Assembly (NCBI GenBank): GCA_003279935.1
Contig: QCGL01000016.1
Span: forward strand, 1-34,938
DNA length: 34,938 bases
Reading direction: 5' to 3'
Source: Prochlorococcus sp. AG-388-A04
GTDB lineage: Bacteria > Cyanobacteriota > Cyanobacteriia > PCC-6307 > Cyanobiaceae
The notes beneath the pieces were generated by a model that saw only the letters and a list, made by a program, of their open reading frames with translations, did no database searches and was not told where the DNA came from. Below, piece after piece: positions 7,585-16,332 of the stretch. How positions within the stretch are numbered: the first letter of the stretch is position 1; the number at the start of each line of letters is the position of its first letter. A program made the translations under genes and the position numbers.

Positions 7585-8886
7585 TTACTTACTACTAGAT
7601 AATAAGATTAATCTAAGGCTGTTTAAACACACGTTTACACTTAGTCTTTGAATTTCAATTCTATTTCTTGTTGAGCTAAATATTTTTTTAATATTGGTTA
7701 TGTGACCATTTGGTCCTGCAATTGAGATATAAACTAATCCAACAGGTTTCTCTTTATTACCTCCACTTGGACCGGCAATGCCACTAATTGCGATACACCA
7801 ATCTGAATTTAGTTTTTCTTTTGCATTAATTGCCATAGTTTCAGCTACCTCTTCAGAAACAGCACCAAACTTTTTTATTAGATTTTCTGGAACATTTAAT
7901 AATGATTGTTTAAGGTTATTACTGTACGAAATAATACTGCCTTTAAATACTTGTGATGAGCCTGGTATTGATGTGATTGAAGAGGAGAGAAGACCTCCTG
8001 AACAGGATTCTGCAAAAACCAAAGATTCTTTTCTTTTTATTAATTCCTTTATTAATACGCTTGATAAATTATCATCGTTTTCACCAAAAATAAATTTGGA
8101 AAACTCTTTTTTCAATTTTTCTTTAACGGGGTTGATTATATTTCTTGCTTCTAATTCATTTTTAGCTCTTGCTGTTAGTCTGAGCTTAACTTCTCCTAAA
8201 TTCGCGTATGGGGCGACAGTAGGGTTTTTTAGTTTTAGAAGATTATCAATCTTTTCTGAAATAGTAGACTCTCCTATCCCAGAAAATTTAAGAGTATTTG
8301 AAAAAAATATATAACCATCTGAAAAATTATTTTTAATATAATTAACAGCAGTTTCTTTCCACATTTCTTTCATTTCACTTGGCACTCCTGGAAAAGTTAG
8401 GATGGTAAATCCCTCAATTGGTTTCCATATCATGCCAGGAGCAGTGCCTCTAGGATTATTAATTATTTGAGCATCTTTTGGAAAAAAACATTGTTTTTTT
8501 AAACTAGATCTATTGAAAGTTGAACCTGAAATTGAAAGCTTTTTTTTAATTTGATCCCATAAATATTCTCTTTCAGAAAGAGTTGCATTAAAAGATTTAG
8601 CTATTGCCTCAGTAGTTAAGTCATCTGGAGTAGGGCCAAGACCACCTGTAGTAATTAATAAATTACTTCTTGAAGATATTTCTTTAATTAGCTTAGTAAT
8701 TCTCTCAGAATTATCTCCAATAGTTGACTGTCTAAAATGATTTAGTCCTAAAGTTGATAACTCCTCAGAAATCCATTGAGCGTTAGTATTTACAATATTT
8801 CCTAAAAGTAACTCGGTTCCTATAGAAAGAATTTCAACCCCTTTACAGTTAGGATCATTTGATTGATGCTTCAAGTTTGAATTCAT
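7585..8886 (-). CDS. cinA: CinA-like protein (nicotinamide-nucleotide amidase family)
   Basis: This 433-residue two-domain protein has an N-terminal MoaB/MogA-like (COG1058) domain, with [19 protein letters not shown] at about residues 18-36 and [13 protein letters not shown] near residue 80. A C-terminal CinA/PncC amidase domain begins near residue 275, with [14 protein letters not shown] and [10 protein letters not shown]. The family deamidates NMN in pyridine nucleotide salvage; the N-terminal domain has ADP-ribose pyrophosphatase activity in some homologues. The ATG at 8886 makes the gene overlap the end of glyA by 32 bases. No good internal start exists before the conserved KGVEILSIG at residue 15, so the overlap is probably real. 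Confidence 0.93.
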   Translation of the reverse strand: MNSNLKHQSNDPNCKGVEILSIGTELLLGNIVNTNAQWISEELSTLGLNHFRQSTIGDNSERITKLIKEISSRSNLLITTGGLGPTPDDLTTEAIAKSFNATLSEREYLWDQIKKKLSISGSTFNRSSLKKQCFFPKDAQIINNPRGTAPGMIWKPIEGFTILTFPGVPSEMKEMWKETAVNYIKNNFSDGYIFFSNTLKFSGIGESTISEKIDNLLKLKNPTVAPYANLGEVKLRLTARAKNELEARNIINPVKEKLKKEFSKFIFGENDDNLSSVLIKELIKRKESLVFAESCSGGLLSSSITSIPGSSQVFKGSIISYSNNLKQSLLNVPENLIKKFGAVSEEVAETMAINAKEKLNSDWCIAISGIAGPSGGNKEKPVGLVYISIAGPNGHITNIKKIFSSTRNRIEIQRLSVNVCLNSLRLILLSSSK

Positions 8887-10126
8887 AAAGAGGAAAACGA
8901 TTACATAAAGTTAATACCCTTTCCTTGCATTTTTTTTCTATTAATAAATCATCTGGATTGAGTAATCTATCAGCAATAATTTCACCAACTTCAACAAAAG
9001 CATCATCATTAAAACCTCTAGTAGTTAAAGCTGCAGTTCCCAATCTCAACCCACTTGTTACAAAAGGTGATTCAGGATCAAACGGGACAGTATTTTTATT
9101 TGCTGTTATGTTAACTTCACTTACAAGTAAGTCAGCAACTTTTCCAGTCATATTAATACTTCTTAAGTCAAGCAATACAATATGATTATCAGTACCTCCA
9201 CTAACAATATCTATTCCTCTTTTAATTAAAGTTGAAGACAGAACTTTTGCATTATTGATAACCTGTTTTGAGTAACTAATAAAGTTGGGCTTTAAAGCTT
9301 CTCCAAAGGCAACAGCTTTAGCTGCGATAATATGTTCCAAAGGCCCACCCTGAGTTCCAGGGAACACAGATTTATCAAATTTCTTTCCAAATTCCTTATC
9401 TTTACATAAAATTAATCCTCCTCTTGGACCTCTCAAGGTCTTATGTGTTGTGGTAGTTACCACATCACAATACGGAATTGGATTAGGGTGGAGTTTGGTT
9501 GCAACTAGTCCTGCGATATGAGCAATATCAGCCATTAAAAAAGCTCCAACTTCATCAGCAATTCTTCTGAACGACTCGAAATCAATTTTTCTTGGATAAG
9601 CAGAATATCCACAAATAATTAGTTTTGGTTTTGTAGCTAATGCAATATCTCTAATTTCATCAAAATTCAATTTATTAGTTTCTTTATCAACTCCGTAGTG
9701 AACAGCATTGAACCACTTTCCGCTCATATTAACTGGGGATCCGTGGGTTAAATGTCCTCCATGCGATAGGTCCATGCCTAATATTGTGTCACCAGGTTTA
9801 AGTAAACTTAGAAAAACAGCTGCATTTGCTTGTGCTCCACTATGTGGTTGAACATTCGCCCACTCTGCATCAAAAAGTTGTTTTGCTCTTTCGATTGCGA
9901 GTTCTTCTATTTCATCTACAAATTCACAACCACCGTAATATCTTTTTTGTGGAAGACCTTCAGCGTATTTATTTGTTAAAACCGAACCCTGAGCCTGCAT
10001 TACAGCCATTGATGCAAAATTCTCACTAGCTATCAATTCAAGATGCGTTTCTTGCCTATTTTTTTCGGAATTAATTAAGTTAGATATGATTGGATCGCTT
10101 TCTTTAAGATTTTGAAGAATATTCAT
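8855..10126 (-). CDS. glyA: Serine hydroxymethyltransferase
   Basis: This 423-residue PLP enzyme interconverts serine and glycine and supplies methylene-tetrahydrofolate. Conserved motifs include LIASENFAS near residue 31, [13 protein letters not shown] at about residues 54-66, and [10 protein letters not shown] after residue 200. The PLP lysine is K229 within [14 protein letters not shown]. The length is typical. It lies on the minus strand just downstream of tRNA-Arg (79 bases), and its end overlaps the cinA start by 32 bases. In this organism it also feeds folate one-carbon units to purH and thyX, both in this window. Confidence 0.98.
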   Translation of the reverse strand: MNILQNLKESDPIISNLINSEKNRQETHLELIASENFASMAVMQAQGSVLTNKYAEGLPQKRYYGGCEFVDEIEELAIERAKQLFDAEWANVQPHSGAQANAAVFLSLLKPGDTILGMDLSHGGHLTHGSPVNMSGKWFNAVHYGVDKETNKLNFDEIRDIALATKPKLIICGYSAYPRKIDFESFRRIADEVGAFLMADIAHIAGLVATKLHPNPIPYCDVVTTTTHKTLRGPRGGLILCKDKEFGKKFDKSVFPGTQGGPLEHIIAAKAVAFGEALKPNFISYSKQVINNAKVLSSTLIKRGIDIVSGGTDNHIVLLDLRSINMTGKVADLLVSEVNITANKNTVPFDPESPFVTSGLRLGTAALTTRGFNDDAFVEVGEIIADRLLNPDDLLIEKKCKERVLTLCNRFPLYEFKLEASIK

Positions 10127-10204
10127 TAAAATAAAGGGAACATTAAGTTAAATATAGACGATATTTTGAAAGAAAATGTAAAAAAATTATTTCATAATTT
10201 TTAA

Positions 10205-10278
10205 CGCGCCTGGAGAGATTCGAACTCCCGACACCCTGATCCGTAGTCAGGTGCTCTAATCCACTGAGCTACAGGCGC
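10205..10278 (-). tRNA. tRNA-Arg (anticodon ACG)
   Basis: The minus strand folds into a full cloverleaf of 74 bases. The acceptor stem is GCGCCTG/CAGGCGC. The D arm has GCTC/GAGC. The anticodon stem CCTGA/TCAGG holds loop CTACGGA with anticodon ACG, and the T arm has TTCGAAT in the loop. ACG (read as ICG after deamination) decodes CGN arginine codons. CCA is not encoded. It lies upstream of glyA on the same strand and could be part of that transcript. Confidence 0.97.
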
Positions 10279-10366
10279 ATAATTATGTAATATCTCTGGT
10301 CCTGGGTCTCTTAGTCAACTAGATTTCAGTTAAACTATCTAATATTAACAATCTAAATTTATAATT

Positions 10367-10618
10367 ATGCCGATTAAATGGTATGGCAACGGTGATTCAG
10401 AAGACCCCATTTACAAACATTTTTCTAGAATAGTAAATTTTGTAATTCATTGCATGGTATTTACTGCAGTCGTAAGTGGAACTTGGCTTTTTAAAGAGAT
10501 TAAACATGATTTAGTTTTTTTTAATAATTTTGCAATTGCATGGGCAGTCATTCTCTCATCGCATTTACTTTTTGTATTTATAAAAAAACCTAAGGATTAT
10601 AAAAAACAATCAACTTAA
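10367..10618 (+). CDS. Small two-helix membrane protein, conserved in picocyanobacteria
   Basis: This 83-residue protein starts at ATG 10367 (MPIKWYGNGDSEDPIYKHF). Two hydrophobic helices are visible: about residues 21-43 (IVNFVIHCMVFTAVVSGTWLF) and about residues 52-73 (FNNFAIAWAVILSSHLLFVF). A short basic C-terminus (KKPKDYKKQ) follows. I recall similar proteins in marine Synechococcus, but no function is known. It may be a 2TM-domain-type protein. It precedes the DUF3181 gene by 9 bases and the two likely share a transcript. Confidence 0.7.
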   Translation: MPIKWYGNGDSEDPIYKHFSRIVNFVIHCMVFTAVVSGTWLFKEIKHDLVFFNNFAIAWAVILSSHLLFVFIKKPKDYKKQST

Positions 10619-10627
10619 GTTTTTATT

Positions 10628-10909
10628 ATGAATTCTCAGATGCAAATCAGTGATCTAGAAAATATTATTTCAGAAAAAATTTTTATAAAAATAGAAAAAT
10701 GGAATCTGTATCTTGGAGATGCTGGTTTAGCTAGAAATCTTGCTTTGGAATGTATTAGCAATTTAGATAAAGGTAGCCAGCAGGCTGCAAAATTAGGCTT
10801 AGAAGCTATTAAGGTAAAAATTGGAGATGGAAATCAAACAATTCTTTTGTCTAAGTTGATAACTGCATCACAAATTTGTGATTTAGAGGAAATACTTGAT
10901 AATTTATGA
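10628..10909 (+). CDS. DUF3181 family protein
   Basis: This 93-residue soluble, largely helical protein has the pattern of the cyanobacterial DUF3181 family: an N-terminal helix with IISEKIFIKIEKWNLYLGDA, and a KVKIGDGNQTILLSKLI segment near residues 62-78. The function of the family is unknown. It has no signal peptide. The gene ends 7 bases before the convergent murJ 3' end. Its association with the small membrane protein 9 bases upstream suggests a shared job, but nothing in the sequence says which. Confidence 0.75.
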   Translation: MNSQMQISDLENIISEKIFIKIEKWNLYLGDAGLARNLALECISNLDKGSQQAAKLGLEAIKVKIGDGNQTILLSKLITASQICDLEEILDNL

Positions 10910-10916
10910 TTCTTAA

Positions 10917-12497
10917 TCATATTTTGATTAGTGGATTTAATTTATTAACCCCGAATAACTTGGTTATCGAAAAATAAATAATCAAAAAAGCCAATAATCC
11001 TATAACTAATATAAATATCTCCCAAAAGTTTGAATTTAATACATTTATATCCTTGATAACTGAATAACAAATTGTGCTTGTAATAGAGCAGGCTAATGAA
11101 ATAAGAACAATTTTTTTTAATAAAATAATTTTAGGGATTTTGATTCCATAAGTATTAAAGTTTGTAGTAAGAAAAATACAAATAATTAAGTTAACTATTC
11201 CTGAAGAAAGGATTATACCTATAACACCAAAATTATAAGGAGATAAGTTTCCATAATTAATAGTTGGAGCTCCTACTAGAAACCAATCGAAAAAAACATT
11301 TAGTATTATTCCAGCGAAAGATAATTGAAAGGGTAACTTTGGATTCTCAATTGCATAATAAGCTCTTACTAATAAATCTCTGTAGAGATAAAAGGGAATT
11401 CCAATTGCATAGGCAATTAAAATATTTTTTACTAAAAATACGGCTTCGGAATTAAAAGCCCCTCTTTGAAAAACAAATTGTACTATCTGATTATTAAATG
11501 TGATAAAAAAACCAGTCAAAAAAATAGTTGTTAAAAAACAATATTCTATTCCTGAAATTAAACTTTTTTCTAAGTTTCTATTCTCTTGCTTACTGTTGAA
11601 TTTTGAAAACTTTGGAAGTAGTGGCAAGATCAAAGCATTTGATAAAACTCCAAGTGGAGCTTGTATAAGAAAATTGCCGTAGGCTAATCCCGATGCGGCA
11701 CCTTGAAAGCTTGAAGCAAAAAACATATCAACAAAAACATTAATTTGCCCTAAACCTGATGAAATTGTTGCAGGAGCGATTAACTTGAAGATTCTTTTCT
11801 CTTCATTTTTAAATAAATGCCAAGCCGAATTAAATCTAAATAGGCCGATCTTATTGATTTCCCAGCACTGAACAGCAAATTGTATACAAGTACCTGTTAA
11901 GGTCGCTTTGGCTAGTAATCCTGAATAAAACAAATAATTAGAATTTGTATTTTGATGACTAAAGATCCAACTGGCTGAAATAAAAAAAATTGTTGTCAGA
12001 CTTGTTAAGGCGGGGCTTATGCTTGATATGAAAAATTTATTTCTTGAATTTAAAGCTCCAAAACTCAACCCTATAAAAGCAGAAAGAGGAATACAAGGAG
12101 TTAGGATTTTTAATTGATAAGTTGCGATAGATTTAGCTTCATCACTTAAATTTGGGGCTATAAAGTTTATTAGAAAACCTGAATTAAAATATACAACTAC
12201 TCCTAGAATAAAAAATAACAAAGTCAGTTTAATACTTACTTTTGTTAATACGAGGCCCCCCTCTCTCCTCTTAAGTGGAGTTAGCACTGCTACAACTGCA
12301 TTATGTAATGGGCCATTAATTCCACCAATAATAATGAGTAAAAAACCTGGGATTATGTAGGCGTAGTTATAGGCATCGTATGTTATTCCAATTCCAAAGG
12401 CTGCAGCGATAAATATTTGTCGTATAAAACCCGCAACTTTACTTAGAGATGTGGCAAACGAAATTGAAGCCACATTATTTTTAAAATATGAATGCAT
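10917..12497 (-). CDS. murJ: MurJ (MviN), lipid II flippase
   Basis: This 526-residue polytopic membrane protein of the MOP superfamily exports the peptidoglycan precursor lipid II across the inner membrane. About 13-14 hydrophobic segments are spread over the whole length. The N-terminal SKVAGFIRQIFIAAAFG and the GPLHNAVVAVLTPL segment match the MurJ family, and ALNSRNKFFISSISPAL near residue 145-162 is another conserved part. The length is as expected. It is divergent from sfsA with 73 bases between start codons, in which an inverted repeat lies (12510-12531). Confidence 0.93.
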   Translation of the reverse strand: MHSYFKNNVASISFATSLSKVAGFIRQIFIAAAFGIGITYDAYNYAYIIPGFLLIIIGGINGPLHNAVVAVLTPLKRREGGLVLTKVSIKLTLLFFILGVVVYFNSGFLINFIAPNLSDEAKSIATYQLKILTPCIPLSAFIGLSFGALNSRNKFFISSISPALTSLTTIFFISASWIFSHQNTNSNYLFYSGLLAKATLTGTCIQFAVQCWEINKIGLFRFNSAWHLFKNEEKRIFKLIAPATISSGLGQINVFVDMFFASSFQGAASGLAYGNFLIQAPLGVLSNALILPLLPKFSKFNSKQENRNLEKSLISGIEYCFLTTIFLTGFFITFNNQIVQFVFQRGAFNSEAVFLVKNILIAYAIGIPFYLYRDLLVRAYYAIENPKLPFQLSFAGIILNVFFDWFLVGAPTINYGNLSPYNFGVIGIILSSGIVNLIICIFLTTNFNTYGIKIPKIILLKKIVLISLACSITSTICYSVIKDINVLNSNFWEIFILVIGLLAFLIIYFSITKLFGVNKLNPLIKI

Positions 12498-12509
12498 TTG
12501 ATATTGAGT

Positions 12510-12531
12510 TAAATCTTTTCAAGAAGATTTA
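12510..12531. promoter_or_regulatory. Inverted repeat between murJ and sfsA
   Basis: TAAATCTT (12510-12517) and AAGATTTA (12524-12531) are perfect 8-base complements around the loop TTCAAG. It lies 13 bases upstream of the murJ ATG on the minus strand and 40 bases upstream of sfsA. It could be an operator shared by the divergent genes or a hairpin in the murJ leader. Confidence 0.35.
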
Positions 12532-12570
12532 GATTCCATTATATTTTGTTTCTAATCTAGTTCACACTTT

Positions 12571-13317
12571 ATGAATGATCGAATAATTGAATTTGAACCA
12601 TTAATTGAAGGTATTTTAATTAAAAGATATAAAAGATTTCTCGCTGATATTCAGATTGAAAATGGAGAAATAGTTACTGCCCATTGTGCTAATACAGGCC
12701 CGATGAAGGGTCTTTTAAACGAAGGAGCTAAAGTAAGAATTAGCTTTTCTTCATCAACTACAAGAAAGCTAGCTTGGACTTGGGAACAAGTAAAAGTAAT
12801 AGGAACTGATAACAAAGAGGTTTGGGTTGGGATAAATACATTATTTGCAAATAAACTGATTAGAAAAGTTATTGAACAAAACCTATTCAAAGATAAACTC
12901 GGGGAAATAGCGAAAATCAAGTCTGAAGTACCTTATGGCAAAGATAAAAAAAGTAGAATTGATTTTCTTTTGACTCCAAAATCTTCAAATCCTGATAATC
13001 GTAACATTTATGTTGAGGTTAAAAATACTACTTGGACAAAAAACAATGTAGCTCTTTTCCCTGATACAGAGACGAAAAGAGGACAAAAACATTTAATAGA
13101 ATTAAAAGGCTTAATTCCTGAAAGTAAAAGTGTTTTAGTTCCTTGCATTACAAGAAAAGATATAGATTATTTTGCCCCTGGAGATGAATCAGATCCATTG
13201 TATGGAGTGCTTTTTAGAGAATCAATTAGTGCAGGTATGTTATTAATGCCATGCTGTTTTGAGTTTCATTCAGATCATGTAGCTTGGAAAGGATTTAAAC
13301 CCTTAAAATTAAATTAA
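12571..13317 (+). CDS. sfsA: SfsA family protein
   Basis: This 248-residue protein belongs to the SfsA family, named after an Escherichia coli gene whose overexpression stimulates maltose use. It has an N-terminal OB-like fold and a C-terminal domain resembling PD-(D/E)XK nucleases. Visible family motifs are [20 protein letters not shown] at the N-terminus, [12 protein letters not shown], and [11 protein letters not shown] with [13 protein letters not shown] [10 protein letters not shown], the D...E-x-K nuclease-type core. [16 protein letters not shown] and the C-terminal [14 protein letters not shown] are also present. Its physiological function is unclear in all organisms. Confidence 0.93.
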   Translation: MNDRIIEFEPLIEGILIKRYKRFLADIQIENGEIVTAHCANTGPMKGLLNEGAKVRISFSSSTTRKLAWTWEQVKVIGTDNKEVWVGINTLFANKLIRKVIEQNLFKDKLGEIAKIKSEVPYGKDKKSRIDFLLTPKSSNPDNRNIYVEVKNTTWTKNNVALFPDTETKRGQKHLIELKGLIPESKSVLVPCITRKDIDYFAPGDESDPLYGVLFRESISAGMLLMPCCFEFHSDHVAWKGFKPLKLN

Positions 13318-13394
13318 TTTTGGGGATTTTTAAGTTGATTTAGAAAAAATACCTTAATTTAACAAAGATTTTTTGGGATGCAACAATTAAATTG

Positions 13395-13408
13395 GTATAA
13401 ACGACTAC
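13395..13408 (+). promoter_or_regulatory. NtcA binding site upstream of amt1
   Basis: GTATAAACGACTAC is an exact GTA-N8-TAC NtcA consensus core. It lies 83 bases before the favoured amt1 start at 13491. NtcA activation of ammonium transporters is well established in cyanobacteria. The spacing to a -10 box is not the classical 22 bases: TAAGTT occurs 10 bases downstream (13419-13424) and TTATAT 28 bases downstream (13437-13442). The exact promoter is therefore uncertain. Confidence 0.6.
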
Positions 13409-13446
13409 TAGACATACATAAGTTTTCTGAGCAAAATTATATATGA

Positions 13447-13471
13447 AAGGAAACAGGACTCCTGTTTTTTT
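13447..13471 (+). terminator. Terminator-like hairpin in the amt1 leader
   Basis: AAACAGG (13451-13457) pairs with CCTGTTT (13461-13467) around the 3-base loop ACT. A T run to 13471 can extend the stem by G-T and A-T pairs or serve as the U tract. It lies after the NtcA site and 20 bases before the favoured amt1 ATG. It may be an attenuator, a 5' stabilising hairpin, or the terminator of transcription entering from sfsA. Confidence 0.5.
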
Positions 13472-13490
13472 GCAGACTAATTTTTTATTT

Positions 13491-14951
13491 ATGACCACTG
13501 CTTTGCAAACGCCTCAAAGGCGCTCTAGGTCCAAGCTTCAAGATGCAAGTCTTGTTAATGGACCTATGCTCCTTTTGAGGAGTATTCGTGGGTTCAGTTC
13601 AAACCGCTCAATGTTGTGGCTTGCAACTGTTCCTCTAGCTTTGTTTGGTTTAGGTATTTTTAATCTTTCAGCTCACGCAGCTGATTTACCTGAGTTGAAT
13701 GCAGCTTTTCTAGCTAACAATTTATGGCTTTTGATCGCTACTATCTTAGTGATCTTCATGAACGCCGGTTTCGCTATGGTTGAAGCGGGTATGTGTCGGT
13801 CTAAAAACGCCGTCAACATTCTTGCTAAAAACCTTTTCGTATTTGCTTTAGCTGTAACCTCTTATTGGTTTATTGGCTACTCATTAATGTACGGAGGAAG
13901 TGTTGCTGACGGATGGCTATATTTTGGAGGCTTATTTTTTGATCCCACAGTAACAGCCGATATGGTTACTGATGCTGGATTAGTTCCAACAGTTGATTTC
14001 TTATTCCAGTCTGCTTTCGCAGGTACTGCAGCAACTATCGTTTCTGGTCTTGTTGCTGAAAGAGTTAAATTTGGTGAATTTGTTGTTTTTGCGATTGTAC
14101 TAACAGCATTTATTTATCCAATTGCTGGTAGCTGGAAATGGAATGGTGGTTGGCTTGATTCTCTTGGTTTCGTTGACTTTGCAGGTTCTTCAATTGTTCA
14201 CTCAGTTGGAGCATGGGCAGGTTTAGTGGGAGCTATGCTTCTAGGACCAAGAATCGGTAAATACTCCGATGGAAAGCCACAGGCTATGCCTGGTCACAAT
14301 ATGGCTATTGCTACTTTAGGTGCTCTAATTCTATGGATAGGTTGGTACGGATTTAATCCTGGTTCTCAACTTGCTATGGATCAATGGGTTCCATATGTTG
14401 CTGTAACGACTACTCTTGCAGCTGCAGCTGGTGCTATTGGAGCGACTATTGTTTCTACTTTAACTTCCGGAAAGCCAGATCTTACTATGATCATTAACGG
14501 TATTCTTGCTGGTTTGGTAAGTATTACTGCAGGTTGTGGTGACATGACTCTTGCGGGAGCTTGGTTCGCTGGACTAGTTGGCGGTATTATCGTTGTATTC
14601 TCTGTTGCAGCACTTGATGCAGCTGAAATTGACGATCCTGTTGGTGCATTCTCTGTTCACGGAGTTTGTGGTGTATGGGGTACCCTCGTTATTGGTCTTT
14701 GGGGAACTGCAGTTCAAGGAGATGGAGCAGGTATGGGATTGTTCAATGGTGGTGGTATTAATCTACTTCTTGTTCAAGCTCTTGGTGCAGCAGCTTATGC
14801 TATCTGGACACTAGTTACTTGCTGGATCGCTTGGTCTATCATCGGAGGATTATTCGGAGGAATCCGCGTATCTGAAGAAGAAGAGACCCAAGGTTTAGAT
14901 ATTTCAGAGCATGGTATGGAATCATATCCAGACTTTGCATCTGCTAAATAA
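13491..14951 (+). CDS. amt1: Amt1, ammonium transporter
   Basis: From the ATG at 13491 this is a 486-residue Amt/MEP/Rh channel for ammonium. A basic N-terminal arm of about 40 residues precedes a signal-peptide-like stretch (MLWLATVPLALFGLGIFNL) ending in SAHAAD, typical of Amt proteins with a cleaved leader. The mature part has about 11 helices. The twin pore histidines lie in SSIVHSVGAW and FSVHGVCGVWG, and AGMCRSKNAVN is also conserved. An ATG at 13443 would add 16 residues but lies on or before the leader hairpin and lacks support, so I prefer 13491. Base composition is richer in G+C than its neighbours, as is usual for a highly expressed gene here. Confidence 0.96.
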   Translation: MTTALQTPQRRSRSKLQDASLVNGPMLLLRSIRGFSSNRSMLWLATVPLALFGLGIFNLSAHAADLPELNAAFLANNLWLLIATILVIFMNAGFAMVEAGMCRSKNAVNILAKNLFVFALAVTSYWFIGYSLMYGGSVADGWLYFGGLFFDPTVTADMVTDAGLVPTVDFLFQSAFAGTAATIVSGLVAERVKFGEFVVFAIVLTAFIYPIAGSWKWNGGWLDSLGFVDFAGSSIVHSVGAWAGLVGAMLLGPRIGKYSDGKPQAMPGHNMAIATLGALILWIGWYGFNPGSQLAMDQWVPYVAVTTTLAAAAGAIGATIVSTLTSGKPDLTMIINGILAGLVSITAGCGDMTLAGAWFAGLVGGIIVVFSVAALDAAEIDDPVGAFSVHGVCGVWGTLVIGLWGTAVQGDGAGMGLFNGGGINLLLVQALGAAAYAIWTLVTCWIAWSIIGGLFGGIRVSEEEETQGLDISEHGMESYPDFASAK

Positions 14952-14970
14952 ACTAAATTTAAGTAAATTA

Positions 14971-15005
14971 AAGAAATCTGACTTATGTCAGGTTTCTTTT
15001 TTTTT
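14971..15005 (+). terminator. Intrinsic terminator of amt1
   Basis: A 12-base stem (14971-14982 with 14987-14998, one G-T pair) is closed by the loop TTAT and followed by a run of at least seven T residues to 15005. It lies 20 bases after the amt1 stop. This is the clearest rho-independent terminator in the window and separates amt1 from ispH. Confidence 0.93.
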
Positions 15006-15040
15006 GCAAAAAATAATTTCAAATGATGTAATATTTAATT

Positions 15041-16237
15041 ATGGATACTCAAGCAGTAAAACATGCCATACAACATTCGGGGAGGTATAACCGTAAAGGC
15101 TTTGAATCGCCTACTAAACGTGCCAAGGCTTTAGGTGATTCTTATCAAAGTGATTTAATAGGATCAATAAGAGAAAATGATTTTAGTTTTGAAAAAGGTA
15201 GGTTAAAAATAAAACTCGCTAAATCTTTTGGTTTTTGTTGGGGTGTTGAGAGAGCAGTAGCAATGGCCTATGAAACTAGAAGACATTACCCTAATGAAGG
15301 TATTTGGATGACAAATGAAATTATTCATAATCCATCGGTTAATAATCATCTAAGTAGGATGAATGTAAAAATAATTTCTACAAAAAATGGGATAAAGGAT
15401 TTTTCCTCTGTCTCAACTGGAGATGTCGTTATTCTTCCTGCTTTTGGAGCTACAGTTCAAGAGATGCAATTACTTCATGAAAAAAAATGTCAGATAATTG
15501 ATACCACTTGCCCTTGGGTTTCTAAAGTTTGGCATACTGTTGAGAAGCATAAAAAACATACTTTTACCTCTATTATCCACGGTAAATATAAACATGAAGA
15601 AACTCTTGCCACTAGATCATTTGCAGGAGATTATTTAGTAGTTTTTGACTTAGCTGAGGCCGAATATGTATCAAACTACATTCAAGGAAATGGTGACAAA
15701 AATCAATTCATGAAGAAGTTTGCAAAAGCCTGTTCAAATGGATTTGATCCAGATATACATCTTGAGAAAATAGGAGTTGCAAATCAAACGACAATGCTTA
15801 AAAGTGAAACAGAGGAAATTGGGAAACTTTTTGAAAAAACCATGTTAACTAAATATGGCCCTGCAAAAATTAATGATCATTTTTTAGCTTTTAATACTAT
15901 TTGCGATGCGACAGAAGAAAGGCAACATGCGATGTTTTCTTTAGTTGATGAAGATCTGGATATTCTTGTAGTCATTGGAGGGTTTAATTCTTCAAATACG
16001 ACCCATTTACAGGAAATAGCAATAACTAATAATATTGAATCTTTTCATATTGATATATCAGATAGAATTTCCGTTGAGAATAATTCAATTTGTCATAAAC
16101 CTCTTGAATCTGAATTGAGTTTGAAAAAGAATTTTATTCCAGATGGTGAAGTTACTGTAGGGATTACATCTGGAGCCTCAACTCCTGACAAGGTAGTCGC
16201 TGATGTCATTGAAAAGTTAATTGCTATTACTAAGTAA
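15041..16237 (+). CDS. ispH: 4-hydroxy-3-methylbut-2-enyl diphosphate reductase
   Basis: This 398-residue IspH (LytB) catalyses the last step of the MEP pathway, yielding IPP and DMAPP for chlorophyll, carotenoid and quinone side chains. The three Fe-S cysteines are in [11 protein letters not shown] (C66), [11 protein letters not shown] and [21 protein letters not shown] also matches the enzyme. As in other cyanobacteria and plastids, there is an N-terminal extension of roughly 50 residues and a longer middle than in Escherichia coli IspH (316 residues). Ferredoxin is the likely electron donor. The ATG at 15041 follows the amt1 terminator. Confidence 0.97.
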   Translation: MDTQAVKHAIQHSGRYNRKGFESPTKRAKALGDSYQSDLIGSIRENDFSFEKGRLKIKLAKSFGFCWGVERAVAMAYETRRHYPNEGIWMTNEIIHNPSVNNHLSRMNVKIISTKNGIKDFSSVSTGDVVILPAFGATVQEMQLLHEKKCQIIDTTCPWVSKVWHTVEKHKKHTFTSIIHGKYKHEETLATRSFAGDYLVVFDLAEAEYVSNYIQGNGDKNQFMKKFAKACSNGFDPDIHLEKIGVANQTTMLKSETEEIGKLFEKTMLTKYGPAKINDHFLAFNTICDATEERQHAMFSLVDEDLDILVVIGGFNSSNTTHLQEIAITNNIESFHIDISDRISVENNSICHKPLESELSLKKNFIPDGEVTVGITSGASTPDKVVADVIEKLIAITK

Positions 16238-16296
16238 ATATTAATTTTTTTGCATAATTTTTAACTTTATTAAATACATATCACCAAAAGATCCTC

Positions 16297-16314
16297 GTTA
16301 TTATCTAGAATAAC
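16297..16314. promoter_or_regulatory. Inverted repeat upstream of the DoxX-family gene
   Basis: GTTATT (16297-16302) and AATAAC (16309-16314) are perfect complements with spacer ATCTAG. The repeat ends 18 bases before the ATG at 16333, so it would lie in the leader or over the promoter. It is short and may be chance. Confidence 0.2.
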
Positions 16315-16332
16315 CAAAAGTAATTTGGAAGT

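Noticed and set aside
7778..8314. Long open frame on the plus strand across cinA
   Set aside because: It is antisense to conserved CinA domains; its hydrophobic, S/F/L-rich translation is typical of the complement of an AT-rich coding strand.
13443..13490. Upstream in-frame ATG for amt1 adding 16 residues
   Set aside because: The segment covers the leader hairpin, lacks a ribosome binding site, and probably lies at or before the transcription start.
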